A stretch of 64,000 nucleotides of DNA from Candidatus Zixiibacteriota bacterium (GCA_036397555.1 DASWIS010000025.1:1-64000); one strand, 5' to 3'; positions 16,096 through 25,046 are shown, counted from the first letter of the stretch. The notes: generated by a model from the sequence alone, not told the origin. Numbers and translations: made by a program.

Positions 16096-17208
16096 TCAGG
16101 CCAATGCGCGGGCGGTGGCTTGTTGTCCCAGTCGCTTACGTCGATCATCGGCGCGCAGCGCCTCGATGATTTCTTCCAAGTCACCTTCGATGACGGAATC
16201 GAGGTTTTGCAGCGTCAGTCCGATGCGGTGATCCGTGACGCGATTCTGCGGAAAGTTGTATGTGCGAATCTTGGCGGAGCGATCGCCGGTGGAAACCATT
16301 TGTTTGCGTTCGGCCGCGAGTTTGGCATCGCGTTCGGCCTCGGCCACCGCGAACAGACGGGCACGCAGCACCTTCAGTGCCTTGTTCTTGTTTTTCAGTT
16401 GCGACTTTTCATCCTGACAGGAGACGACGGTTCCAGTCGGAAGATGGGTGACACGCACGGCCGAGTCGGTCGTATTGACCGACTGCCCGCCGGGCCCGCT
16501 GGAACGAAAGACATCAATGCGCAAGTCCTCGGGGCGAATCTCGATTTCGACTTCGTCGGCTTCGGGGAGCACCGCCACGGTGGCGGCAGACGTATGGATG
16601 CGTCCCGCGGCCTCGGTCACCGGGACCCTTTGGACGCGGTGAACGCCCGATTCGAATTTGAGCGTGCCATAGGCGCCGTCGCCGTTGACGGCAAAGGCGA
16701 CTTCCTTGAACCCGCCAACGCCGGTTTCGCTGGAGCCCAGCATCTCGATTCTCCATCCCTTGCGTTCGACGAAGCGCGTATACATTCGCATCAAGTCGGC
16801 GGCAAAGAGGGCCGCCTCTTCCCCGCCGGTTCCGGCACGGATTTCGACGATCGCCGGCCTGGCGTCATTCGGGTCGCTCGGCGTCAGCGCATCTTCGAGC
16901 CGCTGAGCCAGCGCCTTGCGCTCGCTATGCAAACGAACCAAATCGTCTTGTGCCATTTCCGTCAATTCCGGATCTGCATCCTCGTCCACGATCGCTTCCG
17001 CATCGGCGATTTCGCCGATCAGGACACGGTATTGCTCCCCGAGCGCCAGAGTCTCGGACAAGTGCCGATGCTCGCGGCCCAGCGCGCGCATCCGGCGCGC
17101 GTCCCTGACCGTTACGGGATCGCTCATGGACTGCTCGATATCGCGAAAGCGTCGCGCCATCCCTTCGATCAACTCCAACAACTCATCGGTGGGTTTGTCT
17201 GGGTTCAT
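16096..17208 (-). CDS. prfA: Peptide chain release factor 1
   Basis: 370 residues, typical for RF1. It recognises UAA and UAG stop codons and triggers peptidyl-tRNA hydrolysis on the ribosome. Visible: the N-terminal helical domain, RAGTGGEEAALFAADLMRMY, the universal SSGPGGQSVNTTDSAVR loop that enters the peptidyl transferase centre, and LPTGTVVSCQDEKSQ. The start at 17208 (MNPDKPTDEL) gives a normal N-terminus. Because its stop recognition belongs to RF1, no programmed frameshift is expected, and none is seen. Confidence 0.96.
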   Translation of the reverse strand: MNPDKPTDELLELIEGMARRFRDIEQSMSDPVTVRDARRMRALGREHRHLSETLALGEQYRVLIGEIADAEAIVDEDADPELTEMAQDDLVRLHSERKALAQRLEDALTPSDPNDARPAIVEIRAGTGGEEAALFAADLMRMYTRFVERKGWRIEMLGSSETGVGGFKEVAFAVNGDGAYGTLKFESGVHRVQRVPVTEAAGRIHTSAATVAVLPEADEVEIEIRPEDLRIDVFRSSGPGGQSVNTTDSAVRVTHLPTGTVVSCQDEKSQLKNKNKALKVLRARLFAVAEAERDAKLAAERKQMVSTGDRSAKIRTYNFPQNRVTDHRIGLTLQNLDSVIEGDLEEIIEALRADDRRKRLGQQATARALA

Positions 17209-17300
17209 CGAATACCGTCACTCCGACGCACTGTGACCAGCAGTGGCGTCCCCATCAGAGACGCCAAGGATCGGCCCCGCGGGGCGGGACGATGGAGTCG

Positions 17301-17537
17301 CTAACTGCCGGAGGCGGGCGACTTCGCGGCGGATTTGTCCTCCAAACCATACTTGCGGAGGAACTTTTCGACGCGACCGGCGGTGTCGACCAACTTCTGT
17401 TTTCCGGTAAAGAAGGGATGGCAGGCCGAACAGATATCGACCGCGAGGTCTTTGACCGTCGAGCGCGTCGGAATCTGATTGCCGCACGCGCAATGGATCA
17501 CGGTGTCAAAGTATTGCGGGTGAATGCCTTCTTTCAT
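17301..17537 (-). CDS. rpmE: 50S ribosomal protein L31 (zinc-binding type)
   Basis: 78 residues from the second of two adjacent Met codons (17537), which sits seven bases after GGAG; 17540 is the alternative. [18 protein letters not shown] followed by [14 protein letters not shown] gives the paired CxC/CxxC cysteines of the zinc form of L31. The tail after FLRKYGL is a short Ala/Ser-rich extension. It heads the release-factor operon. Confidence 0.95.
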   Translation of the reverse strand: MKEGIHPQYFDTVIHCACGNQIPTRSTVKDLAVDICSACHPFFTGKQKLVDTAGRVEKFLRKYGLEDKSAAKSPASGS

Positions 17538-17604
17538 CATAACGCTCCATCAAGAATGTCGAACCGCAAATATACGTTGCTGTGCACCAACCCCACAAAC
17601 GTTT

Positions 17605-19410
17605 TCAGGTTCCCGGGGAGACCTCTGGCGCGGTTTCGGATGCGTTCAGTAAGAGTGTATAAAGCAGCCAACTCTGCGACGCCGAAAGCCCATTGGAGAC
17701 AAGGGCTTTCGATGCCTTGATGCTGACCATTGCGCTGACTGCGGACGAATCCTCAAGCAGTCGGGTCAGGGCGGACGTCAACTCCTCCCCCGGACGTCGA
17801 GAACGCCGCTGCACCGCACCACGCCATCGGGTATGTAAGGTCTCCAGCCATCGGTGTCCCTGGACTAAGTCGCGCAGATGCTGCCGGGCACGGTCATACC
17901 GAGTCCCAATGCGCAGGCCCGTATTCGAGACTGGGACATCAACCAGGCGCTCATGAATTCGACGAATCAAGTGCCCATACAGACGCCGTCGTTTTTTCCA
18001 CGTGCTGGGCGCCCCAAGGGCGAGCTCAAAGCAGGGTCGTCCATAAAAGGGCGCGACCACCCACAAGTAGCAGCGATTGCGATCTTCGCCGTCAAAATAC
18101 GCCTGACGCTGATATTCCCAGACCATCCGCAGATATCGGTCGGTTTGATCCGATTCGGGGAACGTGTCGACGAAATGCCGCAACTGTTCCGCCATGAAAC
18201 CCGGACTGAAGCCGAAGATGGCGCCGATTTGTTCGGATGTGAAGGCGGCGGCGCGGTCGAACATCAGCCCGATCAGATTATCGTCTGATCCAATTCTCTG
18301 ATGGGGCCGGCGTTCCGGCATCACCAAATCGCCCCCTTCTCCGGTCCAAAGAACCGCTCCGGATCCATGCTCGGATACGATTTCGGAGAGGTACTCGTCG
18401 GCGTAAGCCATGGCCCCGGAATTGCGACCATCGGTCATCCTGATGAGCCGATTGGCCGTGGCAAGGGGCGGTTCGCTGAGCCGAACGACCGCGTGGGGGA
18501 AGCCGCAGAGTTCCGCGATCCGGGCGGCAATGCCCGCTTCGCGGTCACCATGCTGCCGGCCGTAGACGAAAGTCCGGGCGACCACCCTGATGCCGGCGCG
18601 ATGAAGCGATCCGGCCACCGCACGCGAGTCCATCCCTCCTGACAGAGAAACGACATTGCGGTCACCGGTCAGCGCCGCACGACGCGCTGTTGATGCGATC
18701 AGCTCGGTTGAGAGACGTGCGGTGCATTCCTGGAATCCGCCGGTCCATTCGCGCTTGTCTGCCGCCCACGGCCTCTGATTGAGGACTTGGGGGGGCAGGT
18801 CCCCGTCAATCTTCCAGCACAGGACAGCACCCGGCGGCAGGCGAAAAACCCCCTCCGAGGTTGTTCGATCTCCCCACGGAAACCCGAAGACAAGACTTTG
18901 CGCGACGCCCAAACGATCGGGGCGCTTTCCACCACATAAGACCCGAATGAACTTCGGCTCACGCGATACGAGAAGGCGGCCGGAATCAAACGACCAGAAG
19001 ACCGGCAATCGGCCCAGCACATCAGAGGAAATGAACACTGCGTGATGCGGGGGCGCAGTGATCGCGACAATGACAAAGTCACCGTCCGATGCAGCGGCAA
19101 TGTCGGAGATCGCCGCGGCCGTCGCTTCGGGAGTAGCCGACTCGCTCAGCAACCGACAGAGGTCAGGCACAATCGGCGGAGGTTGCGAATAGACCATCCC
19201 TTCGATCAGTAGAGTCGTTGCATCCTGGACTTCGACCTGAACCGGGTATTCGGGGTAGGCCACAAATGACAAGTGGACATGCGCTGATGACGCGACTTCC
19301 CGGACGGCATAACGCGCATCGTGACACATCGACGCAGATGCGCGCGCAATGCGGGTGGCAAGTTGCTGATCCAGACCATTGCGGTCCGCTGCAAGACCGA
19401 ATCCGGGCAT
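17605..19410 (-). CDS. Asparagine-synthetase-like protein lacking the glutaminase cysteine
   Basis: 601 residues from an ATG at 19410. The N-terminus MPGFGLAADRNG aligns by position with the MCGIAG start of asparagine synthetase B, with proline where the catalytic Cys2 should be. A divergent Ntn-type domain follows (about 1-200; RLPVFWSFDSGRLLVSREPKF resembles the family's D-x-x-G-x-x-P-L region). The ATP-pyrophosphatase loop SLSGGMDSRAV is intact at 255-265, and WTGEGGDL is the second nucleotide motif. So the synthetase half looks able to adenylate a carboxylate while glutamine hydrolysis is probably lost, as in beta-lactam synthetases and lasso-peptide cyclases. No precursor peptide or partner was found nearby; the substrate is unknown. 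A TTG start at 19467 would add 19 residues and is less likely. Confidence 0.8.
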   Translation of the reverse strand: MPGFGLAADRNGLDQQLATRIARASASMCHDARYAVREVASSAHVHLSFVAYPEYPVQVEVQDATTLLIEGMVYSQPPPIVPDLCRLLSESATPEATAAAISDIAAASDGDFVIVAITAPPHHAVFISSDVLGRLPVFWSFDSGRLLVSREPKFIRVLCGGKRPDRLGVAQSLVFGFPWGDRTTSEGVFRLPPGAVLCWKIDGDLPPQVLNQRPWAADKREWTGGFQECTARLSTELIASTARRAALTGDRNVVSLSGGMDSRAVAGSLHRAGIRVVARTFVYGRQHGDREAGIAARIAELCGFPHAVVRLSEPPLATANRLIRMTDGRNSGAMAYADEYLSEIVSEHGSGAVLWTGEGGDLVMPERRPHQRIGSDDNLIGLMFDRAAAFTSEQIGAIFGFSPGFMAEQLRHFVDTFPESDQTDRYLRMVWEYQRQAYFDGEDRNRCYLWVVAPFYGRPCFELALGAPSTWKKRRRLYGHLIRRIHERLVDVPVSNTGLRIGTRYDRARQHLRDLVQGHRWLETLHTRWRGAVQRRSRRPGEELTSALTRLLEDSSAVSAMVSIKASKALVSNGLSASQSWLLYTLLLNASETAPEVSPGT

Positions 19411-19528
19411 ATCGAGCCGACACCAACACTCAGTCAGAGATGCGGCAGACCGAGCGTAGGCGTTCAAAGGACGAAAGACAACGAATTCCGGTCAACAAGT
19501 CGCATTGGACGATTGTCGGCGGCAGTGA

Positions 19529-19557
19529 TTGACTTGGTCTGAGGTCGCGGTGATATT
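19529..19557 (+). promoter_or_regulatory. Sigma-70-like promoter of the citrate operon
   Basis: TTGACT at 19529-19534 and GATATT at 19552-19557, separated by 17 bases, place transcription start about 25 bases before the ATG at 19589. It sits in the divergent gap after the asparagine-synthetase-like gene and supports the shorter start of the first citrate gene. Confidence 0.55.
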
Positions 19558-19588
19558 CTCCCGGCCGCTGCTGCGGACCGCTCTCCCT

Positions 19589-21157
19589 ATGGCGCGTCTC
19601 CACGAATACAAAAGCAAAGCTCTCCTGTCGGAGGCCGGATTTTCGGTTCCAAGGGGGCAGGTCGTACGCCATCCCTCCGAAGTCGGCGCGGCGATTCCCA
19701 AAATCGGCCTGCCGGTAGTGGTTAAAGCGCAGGCGTGGACCACGTCACGAGCGTCGCAGGGGGCGATCGCCTTCGCTGACGATCACCATGAAGCCGCCAC
19801 AGCAGTCGCCAGGATGTTGTCCCTGAAACTGGGCGGGTTCGATGTCACTGAGATCCTCATTGAACAGAAGCTGGATATCACGCGGGAATTCTACGCCGGG
19901 GTGATCGTCGATGATGCCAACCGTACACCGCTGGTAATCTTTTCTTCCGTCGGAGGAACCGGAATCGAGGAGTTGTCCCGGAAACATCCGAAGAATGTGG
20001 CCAAAACCCCGGTCGACATTCGTGTTGGACTGCGCGGATTCGAGGCACGGGATACGGTGCGCCGTGCCGGAGTCACAGGGCAGCTACAATCGGAGCTGGC
20101 CGCTGCGTTAGTGGGGCTGTACAAAGTCGCACGCCATTGGGAGTGCCGTTCCCTGGAGATCAACCCGCTGGTACAGACCACCGACGGCAAGCTGGTGGCT
20201 TGCGACTGTCGGATGACGGTCGACGATAACGCCGTCTTTCGCCATCCAGAGTTGGAAATCGAGATTGCACGCGAATTCGGACGGCCACCAACTGAACTGG
20301 ACAAGATCGCGTGGACGGTCGAGAAGGATGACTATCGCGGCACATTCTACTTTATCGAAATGGCGCGCGGCTACAAGCGCGGCGCGGGATACATCGGCTT
20401 CCACGGCGCCGGGGGCGGCGGCTCGATGATGTCGATGGACGCGTTGATCCAGCGCGGCTACAAGATTGCCAACTTCACCGACACCTCCGGCAATCCCCCG
20501 GCGTCGAAGGTGTACCGCGCCGCGAAGATCATCCTCTCGCAGCCGAATATCGACGGCTACTTCGGTTCGGGGTCGGGAGTCGCATCACAGGAACAGTTTC
20601 ATTCGGCGCGCGGGCTGGTGAAGGCGTTTTGGGAGGAAAACCTCTCGATCCCGGCCGTGATTCGTCTTGGCGGCAATGCCGAGGATCAGGCCGTTCGCAT
20701 CCTGACCGAATTCACCAGGAACCTGCCTGCCCCGGTTGAGGGATATAAAAAGGACGACACCGCCGACTTCTGCGCCGAGCGGATGCAGCTCTTAGTCGGA
20801 GCGAACAAGGCGAACGCGCAGCCGCGTAAACCAATCGTACCGTCGGTGCCGGTGTTCGAGGCCAAGGACCCATACACGTTCGACACGCCAACCGGGACCA
20901 TTGTTTACGACCATAAAGTTTGCCGTGACTGTGAATCGAAGATTTGCGTTGAGACCTGTGTGCCACAGATTCTCAAGCTGGAAGACGGCAAGCCGGTGTT
21001 GAAGATCTCGCGCGAAGACGCCAAGGGCGGCCAGTGTACCGAGTGTCTCGCGTGTGAAGTGGAATGCCGTGTCGGCGGCAAGGGCGGCGGACGGGTGATG
21101 CTGCCGATTCCGGGGCTGGATGAGTATCGCAGCGGCGCAAAGGCAGCGACGGCATGA
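19589..21157 (+). CDS. ATP-grasp CoA-ligase beta subunit (citryl-CoA/succinyl-CoA synthetase type) fused to a ferredoxin-like domain
   Basis: 522 residues from 19589 (MARLHEYKSKALL, the usual SucC-like start). Residues 1-230 are an ATP-grasp domain (VVVKAQAWT, EILIEQKLDITREFYAGV, CRSLEINPLVQTTDG). Residues about 250-410 are the CoA-ligase flavodoxin-like domain (GGGGSMMSMDALIQRG, RLGGNAEDQAVRIL). The last part has two cysteine clusters: C445-x2-C-x4-C-x3-C and C483-x2-C-x2-C-x3-C, the latter canonical for [4Fe-4S]. Ordinary SucC and ATP-citrate-lyase small subunits end before this. With the next two genes it makes a CoA ligase plus citryl-CoA lyase set, so citrate activation is the best guess; succinate or malate are alternatives. 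The iron-sulfur tail could be a docking or regulatory module. Confidence 0.78.
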   Translation: MARLHEYKSKALLSEAGFSVPRGQVVRHPSEVGAAIPKIGLPVVVKAQAWTTSRASQGAIAFADDHHEAATAVARMLSLKLGGFDVTEILIEQKLDITREFYAGVIVDDANRTPLVIFSSVGGTGIEELSRKHPKNVAKTPVDIRVGLRGFEARDTVRRAGVTGQLQSELAAALVGLYKVARHWECRSLEINPLVQTTDGKLVACDCRMTVDDNAVFRHPELEIEIAREFGRPPTELDKIAWTVEKDDYRGTFYFIEMARGYKRGAGYIGFHGAGGGGSMMSMDALIQRGYKIANFTDTSGNPPASKVYRAAKIILSQPNIDGYFGSGSGVASQEQFHSARGLVKAFWEENLSIPAVIRLGGNAEDQAVRILTEFTRNLPAPVEGYKKDDTADFCAERMQLLVGANKANAQPRKPIVPSVPVFEAKDPYTFDTPTGTIVYDHKVCRDCESKICVETCVPQILKLEDGKPVLKISREDAKGGQCTECLACEVECRVGGKGGGRVMLPIPGLDEYRSGAKAATA

Positions 21158-22080
21158 GCATCCTTGTCGATCAGGAGAAAAAAGTCGTCGTGCAGGGGAT
21201 TACCGGGCGCGAGGGCATGGCGCGCACCAAGCTCATGCAACGTTACGGGACCCGGGTGGTCGCTGGGTGCACACCCGGCAAGGGCGGGCAGGACGTCCTG
21301 GGGGTGCCGGTATACGACACGGTCGCCGAAGCATCTGAGAAGCACGACGGACTGGATGTGGCGGTCATCTTCGTACCGGCGCCCCTCGTGAAAGAGGCGG
21401 CTCTGGAGGCGATTGCCGCCGGAATCAAACTCCTCGTGATCGTTCCTGACCGGGTGCCCATCTATGATGTCATGGAGATTGCCGCCGCCGCCAAAGAGAG
21501 CGGTGCGAGATTTGTCGGTCCGAACACGTTGGGGCTCTTGTCTCCGGGCAAAGCAGTATTCGGCATGATCGGCGGTTCGGCGGCATCGGCGAAAGACTGG
21601 TTCCTGCCCGGGCGGGTCGGCGTCTCTTCGCGTTCGGGTGGAATCACATCGTCGATTGCATACTACTTGTCGCGTGCAGGAATCGGGCTCTCGACGATCA
21701 TCCATGTCGGCGGCGATGCGATTGTCGGCACCGACCACCCGGCCGTGATGGAGCTCTTTGAAGCCGACCCCGACACCGACGCTGTCGTCATGTTCGGCGA
21801 GATCGGCACCTCGCAGGAAGAACGGGTTGCCGACTTGATCGAGCGGAAACGGTTTACCAAACCATTGGTTGCCTACATCGGCGGACGTGCCGCGCAGTCG
21901 GGCACGCGGTTCTCGCACGCCGGGGCGATCATCGAAGGGGATCGCGGCACCCATGAGGGCAAGGTCAAGCGGCTGCGCGAGGTTGGCGCGACGCTGGTCG
22001 ATAACTTCGGCGACATTGCCGATGCGGTCAAATCGGTGATTCAGCCGTTGGACACGGCGAAGATCCCGATTCCGAACTGA
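21154..22080 (+). CDS. CoA-ligase alpha subunit (SucD/citryl-CoA synthetase type)
   Basis: 308 residues; the ATG overlaps the previous stop (ATGA), implying coupled synthesis of the two subunits. The CoA-binding Rossmann domain begins KKVVVQGITGREGMARTK; the central VVAGCTPGKGG, FVGPNTLGLLSPGK and VGVSSRSGGITSSIAYYL motifs follow. The phosphorylated histidine is retained in RFSHAGAIIEGDRGTHEGK. Length matches SucD and the CcsB-type small subunit of citryl-CoA synthetase. It partners the ATP-grasp subunit at 19589-21157. Confidence 0.85.
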   Translation: MSILVDQEKKVVVQGITGREGMARTKLMQRYGTRVVAGCTPGKGGQDVLGVPVYDTVAEASEKHDGLDVAVIFVPAPLVKEAALEAIAAGIKLLVIVPDRVPIYDVMEIAAAAKESGARFVGPNTLGLLSPGKAVFGMIGGSAASAKDWFLPGRVGVSSRSGGITSSIAYYLSRAGIGLSTIIHVGGDAIVGTDHPAVMELFEADPDTDAVVMFGEIGTSQEERVADLIERKRFTKPLVAYIGGRAAQSGTRFSHAGAIIEGDRGTHEGKVKRLREVGATLVDNFGDIADAVKSVIQPLDTAKIPIPN

Positions 22081-22093
22081 GCAAGGACTGATT

Positions 22094-22867
22094 ATGAGCG
22101 AGCAGGGTTGGAACACGTCCGTCAGTCAGATCGCACCGAACACGATCCGTTTGCGCGGCTATCCGGTCGAGGAGCTGATGGGAAAGGTGGGATTTGCCGA
22201 AGCGATCCTATTGGCGCTGACCGGCGAGATGCCCGATGCGGCCACGGCAATGCTCGCCAACGCGATCTTTGTCTCGTCCATCGACCATGGCCCGTCGCCG
22301 CCGTCGGTGCAAACCGCGCGTCTGGTGGCATCGACCGGCGCGCCATTGGGATCGGCGGTTGCCGCCGGCATCCTGGCCATCTCGAAGTTTCATGGCGGCG
22401 CAATCGAAGACTGCATGAAGACATTGGAGCACGCCATGGAGCACGCGCGTCACAAAAATGCGTCGTTTGCCAACTCCGCTACAACGATCATCGATGCGTT
22501 TAACGCCAAGGGACACCGAGTGTCGGGATTCGGGCACCGTTTGCACACCCAGGACCCCCGTACGACGCGGCTGTTGTCGATGTGCGATGAGGCGGGAAAG
22601 GCCGGCGACGGCGTCCGGATGGCGCGCGCGTTTGAGGAAGCGTTTGCCAAATCGGGAAAACCGCTGCCGCTCAATGTCGATGGCGCAATTGCGGCGGTGC
22701 TGATCGACCTGGGGATCGCGCCCGGTCTTGCGAATGCGTTCTTCATGATCGCGCGCGTGCCGGGACTGGTCGCCCAGGCACACGAGGAGAAGACACGGCA
22801 GAAGCCGATGCGCAGAATCGATCCGGGCAGCGCGGTGTACGACGGTGCGCCGGAACGTCATCTTTGA
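22094..22867 (+). CDS. Citryl-CoA lyase-like protein (short citrate synthase family)
   Basis: 257 residues with AAGGA upstream. It corresponds to the C-terminal citryl-CoA-lyase domain of ATP-citrate lyase and to stand-alone citryl-CoA lyase, being much shorter than citrate synthase. The citrate-synthase catalytic residues appear preserved: His in KFHGGAIEDCMK, His in SGFGHRLHTQDPRTTRL, and Asp in LNVDGAIAAVLIDLG. Expected reaction: citryl-CoA to oxaloacetate and acetyl-CoA (or reverse). Its position right after both CoA-ligase subunits is the arrangement expected for a two-enzyme citrate cleavage route. Confidence 0.82.
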   Translation: MSEQGWNTSVSQIAPNTIRLRGYPVEELMGKVGFAEAILLALTGEMPDAATAMLANAIFVSSIDHGPSPPSVQTARLVASTGAPLGSAVAAGILAISKFHGGAIEDCMKTLEHAMEHARHKNASFANSATTIIDAFNAKGHRVSGFGHRLHTQDPRTTRLLSMCDEAGKAGDGVRMARAFEEAFAKSGKPLPLNVDGAIAAVLIDLGIAPGLANAFFMIARVPGLVAQAHEEKTRQKPMRRIDPGSAVYDGAPERHL

Positions 22868-22960
22868 TCAGACACAGGCCGCGGGCAGGGACACCCGTTC
22901 GCTTCGCACAGGACAAGCGGCGTGCCGTGCCCACGAGATCGAATTTCCGAGGGTGAAGCG

Positions 22961-23494
22961 ATGCGCGATGAAATCCGAAAGGTTTTCCCGGAAATCAACG
23001 AAATCAAAGACGCCTCACTGCGCGAGAAGACAGTCGCGAGCTGGGTGCGCGCGATGGAAGTCAGCGATTTGACGCTCGATGACTTGCGTCAGATGCCGTT
23101 CACGCTGCTGGTATCCGATGTGAACGTGACGTTTGTCGAACACGTGCGGACTGTTTGCCGCATGTGCATGGCCTGCTGGGATGTGCTGCACGACGCCTAC
23201 GGCAGCCGCTTGACGGTCGACCGTGATGTCTTGATCGCCGGTGCGATGCTGGCGGATGTCGGCAAGGTGCACGAGATTACGCGCGTGAACGGCCAATTTG
23301 TCAAAAGCGACAAGGGCAAGCTGCTGCGTCACCCGTTCACGGGCGTCGGCATCGCCTGGGAGCAGGGACTTCCCGAGTCGGTTCTGCACGTCATCGCGAT
23401 GCACTCGAAAGAAGCAACCGACGGCCGCCGCTCGCCGGAATGCATTGTCTTCCATCACGCCGACTTTATCGATTTTGAGCTCGTCGGCGGCTGA
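22961..23494 (+). CDS. HD-domain protein
   Basis: 177 residues from 22961, preceded by GAGGGTGAAGCG. It has the helical layout of HD-domain phosphohydrolases: FVEHVRTVCRMC (first His), LIAGAMLADVGKVHEI in the position of the HD doublet, LRHPFTGVGIAWEQG, VLHVIAMHSKE and a terminal HHADFIDFEL. In the doublet the His is replaced by Ala (AD), although Asp and the following GK are kept and other histidines remain. Substrate unknown; it could be a nucleotide hydrolase or a metal-binding regulator. The gap to the lyase gene is 93 bases on the same strand. Confidence 0.72.
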   Translation: MRDEIRKVFPEINEIKDASLREKTVASWVRAMEVSDLTLDDLRQMPFTLLVSDVNVTFVEHVRTVCRMCMACWDVLHDAYGSRLTVDRDVLIAGAMLADVGKVHEITRVNGQFVKSDKGKLLRHPFTGVGIAWEQGLPESVLHVIAMHSKEATDGRRSPECIVFHHADFIDFELVGG

Positions 23495-23519
23495 GCCCGT
23501 CGCAACGAGCCGCTTGCCC

Positions 23520-24989
23520 GTGCTAAGTGAGCTGAAGACACGCCACGGTCGATTGGGACTGGTCGTTCTGATGATCGTGGCGGCCTGTCTCAGCGTCAGT
23601 ATCGTTCTCGCTCTGGATGCGCGGTTTCATGCTGACGATTTCCAGCAGATGCCCCGCCTGCAGGTGCCGCTCGGCGATTCGATTGTCGGCTTCTTCACGG
23701 CGCCCGACCCCAACGCCTCGCAATATTTTCGCCCATTGGCGCACACGACCCAGCGAGTGTTGATGGCGCTTTTTGGCCCGCGCGCGTGGGTCTTTCACCT
23801 GTTAAACCTCCTGCTGCACGTGGCGGCAACGTGCTTTCTGTATCGGTTGGCGAAGTCGGTTGCAGGGACTAAAATCGTCGCCGCCGCCTGCGCGACCGTG
23901 TTCGCAGTTCATGCGACACATGCCGAAGCGGTCGTGTTCGCATCGAACATCAGCGGCCTGGGCGGAGCGACATTCTACCTGGGAACGCTGCATTGCCTCG
24001 ATCGTTTCCGCAAGAATGGGGAGATGAAATGGGCATTGTGGTCGATGATCGGCACGATACTCTCGGCGGGCTTTTCCGAAATCTTTGTCACACTGCCGTT
24101 GGCAGCATGGATGATCAGCCGTCAGCGGACAAACGCACGCAGGGCGAAGATGCCTATCGCGGGGATGGTCGCGATCGGTGCGGTCGTGTGGGCGTGGCGG
24201 CTCGCCATCGGTGTGCGGACAGAGTACTTGTCGGATACGTTGACGTTGAACCCACTGGGCTGGGTCCGCAACGCGCTATTCTACCTCGCGCACTTCCTTC
24301 TGCCGATCCGCAGCATCTTCCATGCAATCGGCTACGAAAACTACCAGCGGTTGCGCGATGCGCTGCCGGTTGTGCCCGACTCGGCCGCATATCTCGCAGT
24401 CGTAGCCGCCGCCGCTATAGGAGTCGTTATGGTTGGATTTAGAGTCTGGAAGAAGCTGCCGCAGCCGGTGCGCACCGGACTTCTGCTTGCTTTGGTGACA
24501 GCCATTCCGGTCGTGACTCTGAACCGCACGGGAATGCGTTTGCTCTATCTCCCGTCCGTGGGATTGGCCCTGGCGGTGGCGGGACTGATCGCGGCCGATG
24601 CCGCCGATCAGTGGCGACGTCGACTGCTGTGGCTGTGGATCGCGATCATGTCTGTCGCGCTGGTCGATCAGGTCGCTGTTTGGCGACGGGCGGGGCGCCT
24701 GGCCGAACAGGTACTGACTCAGGCCGCCGATATCCGCGAAGTTTTGTCCGCTGACCGGGCGGTCGTGTTCGCCGATGTCCCGCAGATGCGGGCCGGGGCG
24801 ATGGTGTTCTCCATCGGCCTCGTGGAAGCGGTCCGTTGGAAGTCGGGGTATGTCGGCGATGTCTATGAGTTTGGAAACATCAACGCCGACACGACCGGAA
24901 TTCCCCTGGGCGCTGCATGGTACGAATGGAGCGAAGATCGGTTTGTCGGGATCGATGAATTGACGGTGCGAACAAGACGCTCACCCTGA
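23520..24989 (+). CDS. Polytopic membrane protein, GT-C/TMTC-like
   Basis: 489 residues from a GTG at 23520; TTG at 23514 is an alternative and there is no good ATG. About ten hydrophobic segments are visible, starting LGLVVLMIVAACLSVSIVL. A short soluble loop after the first segment contains HADDFQQM and later SQYFRPLAHTTQRVL, which, with AVHATHAEAVVFASNISGL, resembles the membrane part of TMTC-type O-mannosyltransferases and related glycosyltransferases that use lipid-linked sugars. No TPR repeats follow. Function not established. It lies between citrate-module genes on the same strand but may not share their function. Confidence 0.65.
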   Translation: MLSELKTRHGRLGLVVLMIVAACLSVSIVLALDARFHADDFQQMPRLQVPLGDSIVGFFTAPDPNASQYFRPLAHTTQRVLMALFGPRAWVFHLLNLLLHVAATCFLYRLAKSVAGTKIVAAACATVFAVHATHAEAVVFASNISGLGGATFYLGTLHCLDRFRKNGEMKWALWSMIGTILSAGFSEIFVTLPLAAWMISRQRTNARRAKMPIAGMVAIGAVVWAWRLAIGVRTEYLSDTLTLNPLGWVRNALFYLAHFLLPIRSIFHAIGYENYQRLRDALPVVPDSAAYLAVVAAAAIGVVMVGFRVWKKLPQPVRTGLLLALVTAIPVVTLNRTGMRLLYLPSVGLALAVAGLIAADAADQWRRRLLWLWIAIMSVALVDQVAVWRRAGRLAEQVLTQAADIREVLSADRAVVFADVPQMRAGAMVFSIGLVEAVRWKSGYVGDVYEFGNINADTTGIPLGAAWYEWSEDRFVGIDELTVRTRRSP

Positions 24990-24994
24990 GGCCC

Positions 24995-25022
24995 TTGCGT
25001 TGTGTGGGGGACTCCTTTATAT
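24995..25022 (+). promoter_or_regulatory. Possible promoter of the aconitase-like gene
   Basis: TTGCGT (24995-25000) and TTATAT (25017-25022) with a 16-base spacer lie 25 bases before the ATG at 25047, suggesting independent transcription of the last two citrate-module genes. Confidence 0.42.
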
Positions 25023-25046
25023 CTTCCACCGCAATCGGGAATCCGT

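Noticed and set aside
15862-17304. 480-residue plus-strand open frame
   Set aside because: Opposite prfA and prmC, both unmistakable.
19589-21157. Simple annotation as succinyl-CoA synthetase beta subunit
   Set aside because: The downstream citryl-CoA-lyase-like gene and the cysteine-rich tail do not fit an ordinary TCA-cycle SucC.
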